Source: Solibaculum mannosilyticum
GTDB taxonomy: Bacteria; Bacillota; Clostridia; Oscillospirales; Acutalibacteraceae
Direction of reading: 5' to 3'
Assembly: GCF_015140235.1 (NCBI RefSeq)
Contig: NZ_AP023321.1
Coordinates: forward strand, 1,912,501 to 1,976,500
DNA: 64,000 bases
Shown: positions 41,679 through 47,937 of the stretch, one piece after another
How positions within the stretch are numbered: position 1 is the first letter of the stretch
How the letters are laid out: each line of letters opens with the position of its first letter
Notes under the pieces: model-generated
What the model saw: the letters and a program-made list of their open reading frames with translations, nothing else
The model's database searches: none
What the model was told of the DNA's origin: nothing
Translations under genes and position numbers: made by a program

Positions 41679-42660
41679 AGTTTTGCCTCGACCTCCTTAG
41701 CAACAAGATGAAGAAGGGTCCGCCCACTACCGACATGATGACCGATGCGCTGATCTCATAGGGTGCAGCGATGGTTCTGCCTACTGTATCGGCCAAGAGC
41801 AGAGTAAAAGCTCCCAAAAGGATGGAATACGGGAGCAGGACTTTGTGGTTGCTCCCCACCAGAAGCCTTGCAATATGGGGGACGATCAATCCCAGGAAAC
41901 TAATGGGGCCGATGATGGCGGTGGAAATTCCGGCTAGCAATACGGCCACCACGGAAATTACAATCCGGCTCCGGGTGACGTTGACACCCAATGAACGCGC
42001 CGTTTTATCCTCCAGCGCCAAGAGGTTGCATTGTCCTGTGACAAAGAAGGATGCGATCAGTCCCACCAGGACATACCAAAGCAGTGTGCTAAAATCGTCC
42101 CATGTTTTCATGGTGATGTTGGCATTTACAATGCTGGCCACGCCGGAATAGTTGCTGCCTGTGCCGGAATTAAAGGCACTCATCAGTCCTGTAAACATGG
42201 CGTTGACCGCCACGCCTACCAGGATGATACGCAGCGGGGAAAGTCCTCCCTTCCAGGAAAGACTGTAAACCAGTAGAAAGGCGATCATACCGCCTAAAAA
42301 TGCAAACAACGGCGTAAAAAAGTACAGTGCCGGAAAGAAGGCGGTCACCAGTACGGCCGCAAGACTGGCTCCCGAACTGATGCCGATGACGCCGGGATCC
42401 GCAAGCGGATTCTTCATCACTGCCTGCAAGAGCACGCCGGATACCGCCGTAGCTGCGCCTCCCAGCATGGCGATAAAGATGCGGGGAAATCTCAGATCAT
42501 AAATGGTGGCTACATCGGGATCGTACCTCACAAATAATCCATTGAATAGTTCCATGGGCGATACTTTCAGGCTTCCTGTGTTCACAGCCAGCAGGAACAA
42601 AAGCAGGAGTGCCACAGCGGTAATGGCAAAGGATAGCACCTTCTTTTTGCTGCTTATCAC
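41668..42660 (-). CDS. Heme/iron ABC transporter permease (FecCD/HtsB type)
   Basis: A 330-residue FecCD-family permease with about nine to ten membrane helices. The ATPase-coupling region is SLGVNVTRSRIVI, and GPISFLGLIVPHIARLLVG is the family's strongest signature. I place the start at GTG 42660, where AAAGGGGGA stands seven bases ahead and the N-terminus (VISSKKKVLSF) leads straight into the first helix. A longer in-frame reading to 42783 would overlap the lipoprotein gene and lacks a ribosome site. It forms one transporter with the ATPase and the IsdE-like lipoprotein; a partial terminator lies between it and the lipoprotein gene. Confidence 0.92.
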   Translation of the reverse strand: MISSKKKVLSFAITAVALLLLFLLAVNTGSLKVSPMELFNGLFVRYDPDVATIYDLRFPRIFIAMLGGAATAVSGVLLQAVMKNPLADPGVIGISSGASLAAVLVTAFFPALYFFTPLFAFLGGMIAFLLVYSLSWKGGLSPLRIILVGVAVNAMFTGLMSAFNSGTGSNYSGVASIVNANITMKTWDDFSTLLWYVLVGLIASFFVTGQCNLLALEDKTARSLGVNVTRSRIVISVVAVLLAGISTAIIGPISFLGLIVPHIARLLVGSNHKVLLPYSILLGAFTLLLADTVGRTIAAPYEISASVIMSVVGGPFFILLLRRSRQNYGQ

Positions 42661-42679
42661 AAGCAGTCCCCCTTTCCAA

Positions 42680-42722
42680 AAACAAAGCCGGAAGCGTTTT
42701 GTTGGAAAAACGCACCCGGCCG
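42680..42722 (-). terminator. Partial terminator (attenuator) inside the heme operon
   Basis: On the minus strand, GCCGG (from 42720) pairs with CCGGC (to 42687), and GCGTTTT with AAAACGC. A TTTGTTTTT tail follows. It sits between the lipoprotein and permease genes and may lower downstream expression. Confidence 0.45.
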
Positions 42723-42772
42723 CTCTCTTTTTTTCTAGCTGCCCCGTACAAAAACAGTGTGTAACGTCTTTA

Positions 42773-43660
42773 TTACGATTCATACAGAATGGGCTGTAAC
42801 TCCTCTAGTGCTTCCTGATACCGGAAGGTCGCGCTCATTCCGAATTTCTCGTTGTCCAGGTCATACACTTTTCCATTTTGTACCGCGGAAAAATGTTTCC
42901 AGATGTCATTGGTCTCAAATTCCTCTGCAAACATGATCTTCACCTGCTCCGGCATGGCATGGGAGGTGCGCAGAATGATATCCGGTTCCTTTTCGACCAT
43001 ATCCTCTGTGTTGACGTTGAGAAAGTCTTGTCCGTCTCCATCGCCATACACGTTGATTCCCCCGGCCAACTTGACCAAACTTCCCACATAACTGCTTTCG
43101 GTGGCCACTACATAAGAACCTGGAAGACCCATCAGGATGAGTACCTTGGGGGCATCCCCCTCGGTACGGTCGGCATACTCGGCTTTGAAATCTTCAAACT
43201 CCTGGAAAAGCTGTTGTGCTTCCTCTTGTTTGCCGAACATTTCACCGATGTCTAAAATGGACTGATACATGCCGTCCACGCTTTTGAGATCCAAAAAATA
43301 ACTCTCTGTCTCAATGTTGTCATACTTGGGTTTTAATTCCCCCTCCAGGGAATTGGGCGTCAGAATAATGGTGGGACTCAGAGATTTGACAATCTCCATA
43401 TCCGGGGCCATCGGCGAACCAATGCTGGTGGCTTCTTGGTACCGTTCCGGGATGGCGTAACTCTGCGTCTCCGGAACGCCTACCACGTCGTCGATGCCCA
43501 GTTTATCCAAGATCTCGCAGGTGGCCACAGAGGTCGCCACAATACGGGCTTGTTCGGTTTGTCCGGACGATTGCTGTGAACCGCCGCCCGACTGATCTAC
43601 GCATCCCGACAGAAGAAATAAGCAGGCGAGCAATGCCGCCAGTAATTTTACTTTTTTCAT
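42773..43660 (-). CDS. Heme-binding ABC lipoprotein (IsdE/HtsA type)
   Basis: A 295-residue lipoprotein. The lipobox LLSGC puts the lipidated Cys at residue 20. The fold is that of the iron-chelate binding proteins. It carries both residues expected as axial heme ligands in IsdE/HtsA: Met84 in GSPMAPDME and His234 in RTSHAMPEQV. The LMGLPGSYVVATESSYVGSLVKLAGG region is also typical of the IsdE group. Its ATG overlaps the stop of the Shp-like gene (ATGA, 43657-43660). It likely receives heme from the Shp-like protein and delivers it to the permease. Confidence 0.92.
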   Translation of the reverse strand: MKKVKLLAALLACLFLLSGCVDQSGGGSQQSSGQTEQARIVATSVATCEILDKLGIDDVVGVPETQSYAIPERYQEATSIGSPMAPDMEIVKSLSPTIILTPNSLEGELKPKYDNIETESYFLDLKSVDGMYQSILDIGEMFGKQEEAQQLFQEFEDFKAEYADRTEGDAPKVLILMGLPGSYVVATESSYVGSLVKLAGGINVYGDGDGQDFLNVNTEDMVEKEPDIILRTSHAMPEQVKIMFAEEFETNDIWKHFSAVQNGKVYDLDNEKFGMSATFRYQEALEELQPILYES

Positions 43661-44499
43661 GGCTTTCTTCTCTTCTTATAAATTACAAAGGCAACCGCAC
43701 CGGCCACAACGACAACCGCTACCACAATCCATACGATCAGCGCCGTATTGCCGCCGCTCTCTTCCTCGGCCGATTCCGACGATGCCGATGAAGAACTCGG
43801 TGCACTGCTCTCCTCTGCCTGAGAAGAAGCTGCCGAACTCAGGCTCTCTTGTGAGGATACCGCCTGGCTGGATACCGGTTCACTGGATACCGCCTCAGAA
43901 GAAGCTGCCGGCTCTTCGCTGGCAACCGGGACATCTTCTACCGGAGTCTCAGCAGTGGTCACCATTTCGCTGATAAAATTTCCTGTTCCCGCCGCAGCGG
44001 AACTGGTATCCAACTTCACAAAAAATTGGACGTCCCGTCCCATGGGGGTAACATAAAGAATAGGACTGATATAATTGTCCGCCGAATCCACCTCAAACCG
44101 ATAATGGTTACAGGTATCGCCGACACGTTCGCAACTGCCGGTTTTGACAATCTCAGCATTGCGATAGGATCCGTCGTCGCCCTGGATCTGAATGCGTACA
44201 TCACTGACATTGGACATTAATCCAAGGCCCAAAGTCACGTAAGTCTTGCCTTGGGACTGCTCCACCAACGCCTCTTCTTCCACAATGCTGGCACACATAC
44301 TATCGCCGAGGGCGATGTTGGTACCGCCGTCCACTGTTTCACCCGTCTCCGGATTGACGTAAGAGGTGGTTCTGGATACAATGTATGCTCCGTCGTCCAA
44401 GGCGAAAACCGGAAGGGAGACAGCCACCAATAAGGCAGCTGTCACCACTCCGCAAACAATCCTTTTGATCCCTTTACCCATTTGCGCAGTTCCCCTCAT
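43657..44499 (-). CDS. shp: Shp-like surface heme-binding protein
   Basis: A 280-residue surface protein. The signal peptide (about 1-33) is followed by a Shp domain (about 34-160): YIVSRTTSYVNPETGETVDGG, SDVRIQIQ and ILYVTPMGRDVQFFVKL match the streptococcal Shp pattern. The Met in TPMGRD corresponds to one of the two Met heme ligands of Shp, and the other should lie near the N-terminal ALGDSM stretch. A Ser/Glu-rich stalk (about 180-245) leads to a C-terminal membrane helix with KKRRKP tail, a membrane anchor without LPXTG. The start follows the NEAT-protein stop by three bases. Shp proteins pass heme to HtsA, the next gene here. The recognition is from remembered family patterns and not from a search. 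Confidence 0.82.
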   Translation of the reverse strand: MRGTAQMGKGIKRIVCGVVTAALLVAVSLPVFALDDGAYIVSRTTSYVNPETGETVDGGTNIALGDSMCASIVEEEALVEQSQGKTYVTLGLGLMSNVSDVRIQIQGDDGSYRNAEIVKTGSCERVGDTCNHYRFEVDSADNYISPILYVTPMGRDVQFFVKLDTSSAAAGTGNFISEMVTTAETPVEDVPVASEEPAASSEAVSSEPVSSQAVSSQESLSSAASSQAEESSAPSSSSASSESAEEESGGNTALIVWIVVAVVVVAGAVAFVIYKKRRKP

Positions 44500-44502
44500 G
44501 GT

Positions 44503-46260
44503 TTATTCTCCCTGGGAAGCCTTGCGCTTACCGCGAATGGACAAGGCCAGCATCATACCGGCCGAGATCAGAGCCACCATCATGAAGGGCAGCACGTTGC
44601 TGTCGCCATCGGTGTTGGGGTTCTCAACCGGATCTGCCGGAGTTACTACGTCCACAGAAGGATCGGAAGAATCGGTGGAGATCTTCTTCAAGGAGGAGTA
44701 ATCCACTTTCACTCTGGCATCCAGATCCTGATTGCCCATCATAGCCACGTGGGGATTTACTTTTACCTTAATGTATTCCTGCGTGTGAGGAACGACGAAG
44801 GAGAAACAGGTGGGATTTCCGGAAGCGTCTTTCTTTTCCACCTTAGCCTCGGAGTAATTGCCGTCTGCATCGGCAACCTTCAGCTCCTGAAGGCTTGCGG
44901 TAATGGTCCCGAAGGTCATGGGCTTGGTATAGATGTACATAGTCATGGTGCCGTCTTTTACCACGATTCGAGCGGTTGTTTCAATCGAAGCTGCGGCCAT
45001 GGAAGCCTGATCGTTGGTGGCGTGCCACAGCTGGATGGACACTTCATAGATGCCGTCTTCCAGATTGTCTTTGTCCAGAGGCTTGTCGCTTGTGTCGTCA
45101 TCGGAACCCGTGGAAGAATCTTTCAAAGTCAGGGCTTTGACGGCAGCTTCAATATCGCTGGCCATTTTGTCCACTTTCACCTGATCGTTGGCTTTCAGAT
45201 CCCGTACCACTGCGTCCAGAGCACTATTCAGCGCTGCAACCGATTCGTCTGTGTACTGCGACAGGTCGGCGGGTACGCTGGCGATGGCTTTGTCCACATT
45301 GGTATAGTCGGCGTCTTTATACTCGAGCTCTGCAATCTTGGATTCAATGTCCTCAGCCCAGCCGTCGACAGTGGCCTGATCCTCTTTGGTCAATCCATAC
45401 TTCACAGCTTCTTTTGCCTCCTGAAGAGCATCCCAAGATGCTTCTGTGTAGAGGGATCCGTCTTCCGGGATCTTATCCAAAGCTGCTTCCACAGCGCTGT
45501 AGTCGGCGCCCGCATACTCAAGTGCATCGCGAGCTTCGGTCAGACGATCGATCATAGCATTGATTTCATCCATAGAGGCACCGTTTTCAATCATAGCCTC
45601 CGCTTCGGCCAGAACTCCTTCAAAGGCAGCCCATGTTTCAGGGGTATAGTTCTCTTCGGAAAGCTGGCGGTAGGAGTTCACCAAGTCTTCCAATTCGCTG
45701 GCATCGGCCTTGGCATTTTCAAAATCCAAAGTCAAAGTGACGTCGGTAGGATAAGGTTTCCCTCCGCCTAAGAAAGCATTCATAAAGTCAACGGTAATTT
45801 CCAAAACATAACTTCCATCGTCCGACGCATTGGTCAGCGGGAACTGAACTTCATCCGGCACCTGGATCTCTTCCACAGCAGAAACATCTCCGAATTTGGT
45901 GGAGGACTTCTCAGTCTTGTAGGAGAGATAGGTAGCTCCTTCTATTGTGAGTACGTTGGCATGGTATTCGCCCATCAGGTTGATCACCATATGCTGCAGA
46001 TTGACTTTTGCCGTCATGTCGCCATTTTGATCTACGGTAACTTCGGCATTCTCACCAAATGCATTCGCAAATGCCTGCTGTACGGGCGGAAGCGGCGCCG
46101 CACTCACCAGAGATTTGACGGGCACTACATAAGTTCCCGGAGTCGATGCAATATCCGTTCCTTCTGCGAATGCACTGACCGCGCTCATGCTCAGCATCAG
46201 CATCGCTGCCAACAGCAGGGACAAACCGCGCTTTAGCCAATTCTGTTTGGTTCTTGCCAT
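44503..46260 (-). CDS. NEAT-like heme-binding surface protein with FIVAR linkers
   Basis: A 585-residue surface protein. Order: signal peptide (1-32), an N-terminal NEAT-like beta domain (about 40-205), FIVAR-type helical repeats (about 210-380, e.g. YTPETWAAFEGVLAEAEAMI and YTEASWDALQEAKEAV), and a second NEAT-like domain (about 400-515). The second domain contains DGIYEVSIQLWHATNDQASMAA, IVVKDGTMTMYIYTKPM and EYIKVKVNPHVAMMG. A C-terminal membrane helix with RGKRKA tail follows. It plays the part that Shr plays in the streptococcal shr-shp-hts operon: first heme receptor. The heme ligand in the second domain could be one of the Met residues of PHVAMMG; the usual YxxxY is not evident. GGAGG stands nine bases before the ATG, and iron box C lies 31 bases upstream. 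Confidence 0.82.
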   Translation of the reverse strand: MARTKQNWLKRGLSLLLAAMLMLSMSAVSAFAEGTDIASTPGTYVVPVKSLVSAAPLPPVQQAFANAFGENAEVTVDQNGDMTAKVNLQHMVINLMGEYHANVLTIEGATYLSYKTEKSSTKFGDVSAVEEIQVPDEVQFPLTNASDDGSYVLEITVDFMNAFLGGGKPYPTDVTLTLDFENAKADASELEDLVNSYRQLSEENYTPETWAAFEGVLAEAEAMIENGASMDEINAMIDRLTEARDALEYAGADYSAVEAALDKIPEDGSLYTEASWDALQEAKEAVKYGLTKEDQATVDGWAEDIESKIAELEYKDADYTNVDKAIASVPADLSQYTDESVAALNSALDAVVRDLKANDQVKVDKMASDIEAAVKALTLKDSSTGSDDDTSDKPLDKDNLEDGIYEVSIQLWHATNDQASMAAASIETTARIVVKDGTMTMYIYTKPMTFGTITASLQELKVADADGNYSEAKVEKKDASGNPTCFSFVVPHTQEYIKVKVNPHVAMMGNQDLDARVKVDYSSLKKISTDSSDPSVDVVTPADPVENPNTDGDSNVLPFMMVALISAGMMLALSIRGKRKASQGE

Positions 46261-46290
46261 AAATCCATTCCTCCATTTTGTTCTTTTATT

Positions 46291-46314
46291 TTAAGTTAGT
46301 ACTTACTAACTTAA
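46291..46314. promoter_or_regulatory. Iron/heme box C, upstream of the heme operon
   Basis: The strongest site. An 11-base arm TTAAGTTAGTA (46291-46301) and its exact complement TACTAACTTAA (46304-46314) are separated by CT. The core reads GTTAG-TACTTA-CTAAC (46295-46310). It lies 31 bases before the NEAT protein start. Confidence 0.8.
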
Positions 46315-46415
46315 GGACGAGAATCGTGCGGTTAAAATTTACATCTCCCCTTTCAGCACGATACGGCTTACAGATCCGGCGCCCTCTTTCTACGTCTGAA
46401 TCAATAAAGCCGTAA

Positions 46416-46431
46416 CTTAGTTTTAGCTAAC
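46416..46431. promoter_or_regulatory. Iron/heme box D, upstream of the heme operon
   Basis: CTTAG-TTTTAG-CTAAC, a second copy in the 388-base gap before the heme operon. It differs from box E at one position. It lies downstream of the predicted promoter and a small terminator, within the long leader. Confidence 0.7.
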
Positions 46432-46441
46432 TATTCGCTCT

Positions 46442-46465
46442 AAAAAATACGCCTTGCGGCGTTTT
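46442..46465 (-). terminator. Compact GCAA-loop terminator in the heme operon leader
   Basis: On the minus strand, ACGCC-GCAA-GGCGT (46462-46449) then A and six T's, with AAA upstream able to pair with the T's. It is only about 15 bases past the predicted start of the heme operon promoter. It may end the regulator transcript or attenuate the operon. Confidence 0.65.
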
Positions 46466-46483
46466 CATTGTTTGAGCAAGTCA

Positions 46484-46512
46484 ATTATACTATAAAGCTC
46501 TTCCTTTGTCAT
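46484..46512 (-). promoter_or_regulatory. Promoter match for the heme operon
   Basis: On the minus strand, ATGACA (46507-46512), 17 bases, TATAAT (46484-46489). It implies a leader of about 215 bases to the NEAT protein, holding the small terminator and boxes D and C. Confidence 0.55.
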
Positions 46513-46648
46513 ACATAACTTTGTAGCATCACTGCAACAAACCGCCTACTTTTTTCCTCTTTTCTGCCCAGGAAAGCCCAGAATATGAGCTTTTATAAAT
46601 GTTGCATGCAGGCTACAAAAATCTCGAAATTCCTTGCTATTCGGTACG

Positions 46649-47482
46649 CTATATTAATATAGTAAAGATCGCCGTGCTTTCCGGCATATGCATAACCCCT
46701 ACGGAACATGCCATTTTAAGGCATACACTCCCATGAAGAATCCTGCTGGCATCGTTTCCTACGCTTAAAAAATTTAAGGCATCAGCTGGAAACGACAGAA
46801 CATCTCCATTGCTCTGAGCATCACAAAATTTATTTCCGTCAAAATACTTTAAACTGCTGATTTTCCCTGTCATTTTCTTTCCATCGACTGCTGAATGATG
46901 AGAGGTATCCCGCGCCTTTAGACCGATGATTCCAGCACCTCGATTGACCGTCAAAAGACACGGATGCTCAAATCCATCGTTTGCCATGGAGATGTTGCTT
47001 CCATTTTTGGCCGATTCCCGATAAAGAATAAATGGGAACAAATAAGCTCCGTCGCGCAATTTTCTGCACAAAACCGATCCGTCAAAATTCCTTTTTTCTT
47101 TCAATATATGCCGGATTCGATAACGTTCCTCCATCCCCTGGATGACTTCAAAGGTTTGGTCAGAACAGTACATAGACAGATATGTGGCATCGTCTTGTGC
47201 ATTTAATTGCGGAACCCCTTCATAAATGAGATGATTGATGGCAATGTCCATGCGTTCCGCATATTTCTTGGCCGAGATTACTCCACTGGGCGTCAATTTA
47301 GGATGTCTGCTATCGCTGCGGTCCAGCAGCCCCTCCTTTTCTAAGGATATCATAGCCCGGCTGACGGCATATTTCTCGGCGGCAAGTGTCTTTGAAAGAT
47401 TGGTTACAGTACAGTTCTCTAAGGACATCTTTAAAAAGCAAATCAGGATGCGCATTTTTAAAATGTCAATGTGGCCTGGCAT
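46649..47482 (-). CDS. DtxR-fold transcriptional regulator with divergent sensor domain
   Basis: A 277-residue protein. Residues 1-85 fit a winged helix of the DtxR/MarR type (TVTNLSKTLAAEKYAVSRAMISLEKEGLLDRSDSRHPKLTPSGVISAKKYAERM). Residues ~90-120 align in pattern with the DtxR dimer domain, but the metal ligands C-x2-E-H are replaced: the stretch reads DDATYLSMYCSDQT. The remaining ~150 residues form a C-terminal region I do not recognise, with several Cys, Met and His. GAGGAG precedes the ATG. Box E overlaps the start of its own transcript, and the same box occurs before feoA, feoB and the heme operon. This makes it the prime candidate for their regulator, with heme or iron as a possible signal. 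Binding is inferred, not shown. Confidence 0.7.
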   Translation of the reverse strand: MPGHIDILKMRILICFLKMSLENCTVTNLSKTLAAEKYAVSRAMISLEKEGLLDRSDSRHPKLTPSGVISAKKYAERMDIAINHLIYEGVPQLNAQDDATYLSMYCSDQTFEVIQGMEERYRIRHILKEKRNFDGSVLCRKLRDGAYLFPFILYRESAKNGSNISMANDGFEHPCLLTVNRGAGIIGLKARDTSHHSAVDGKKMTGKISSLKYFDGNKFCDAQSNGDVLSFPADALNFLSVGNDASRILHGSVCLKMACSVGVMHMPESTAIFTILI

Positions 47483-47514
47483 GTCTTTCTCCTCTACGAT
47501 CGAATTGGTTTTCA

Positions 47515-47530
47515 GTTAGTTTTAGCTAAC
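47515..47530. promoter_or_regulatory. Iron/heme box E, upstream of the regulator
   Basis: GTTAG-TTTTAG-CTAAC, two bases downstream of the regulator promoter's -10, so a bound protein should block transcription. Suggests autoregulation. Confidence 0.78.
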
Positions 47531-47532
47531 CA

Positions 47533-47560
47533 ATTATACCACATTGTCTCTTTTTGTCAA
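47533..47560 (-). promoter_or_regulatory. Promoter of the DtxR-fold regulator gene
   Basis: On the minus strand, TTGACA (47555-47560), 16 bases, TATAAT (47533-47538) with TGG (extended -10). A perfect match to both hexamers, directly overlapped on its downstream side by box E. Confidence 0.75.
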
Positions 47561-47590
47561 TTGTACCTGTCCTACATTGCGTTATCCTGC

Positions 47591-47629
47591 CGCAAAACAA
47601 AAGCCTGGAGCTGACTTTGCTCCAGGCTT
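47591..47629 (-). terminator. Terminator of the tRNA-Ala gene
   Basis: AAGCCTGGAG (47601-47610) pairs with CTCCAGGCTT (47620-47629). On the minus strand TTTTGTTTTG follows. It begins three bases after the tRNA CCA end. Confidence 0.85.
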
Positions 47630-47632
47630 ACT

Positions 47633-47708
47633 TGGTGGACCTGATCGGATTCGAACCGACGACCCCCACAATGCGAATGTGATGCGCTCCCAGCTGCGCT
47701 ACAGGCCC
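47633..47708 (-). tRNA. tRNA-Ala (anticodon CGC)
   Basis: A 76-base cloverleaf folds on the minus strand. The acceptor GGGCCTG pairs with CAGGTCC and includes the G3-U70 wobble that identifies alanine tRNA. The D arm is GCGC...GCGC. The anticodon stem TCACA/TGTGG encloses the loop TTCGCAT, giving anticodon CGC (codon GCG). The T arm is GTCGG-TTCGAAT-CCGAT. The discriminator A and CCA are encoded. It is a single gene with its own consensus promoter and terminator. Confidence 0.95.
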
Positions 47709-47746
47709 ATAATCCCTATTAGACTTTTTTGATCTAACAGAGATAA

Positions 47747-47775
47747 ATTATACCAAATCACCTTGGTCTTGTCAA
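47747..47775 (-). promoter_or_regulatory. Consensus promoter of tRNA-Ala
   Basis: On the minus strand, TTGACA (47770-47775), 17 bases, TATAAT (47747-47752). A perfect sigma-A match about 38 bases before the tRNA. Confidence 0.8.
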
Positions 47776-47829
47776 TATTTTTCCCTGTCATGACACACTC
47801 TCTCTTTAAAAAGAAATGATCCTTAATGC

Positions 47830-47858
47830 TTGCAATTCTAGTCTAATCCCAATATAAT
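47830..47858 (+). promoter_or_regulatory. Promoter of the GT-C-like membrane protein gene
   Basis: TTGCAA (47830-47835), 17 bases, TATAAT (47853-47858), about 80 bases before the start codon. Confidence 0.55.
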
Positions 47859-47937
47859 AAAAACCATATATTTGATATTTTATCTAAATAGTTTGTCATT
47901 ATCTGTATAAAAATAAAAATTTCGAAAGGGAGATCTT

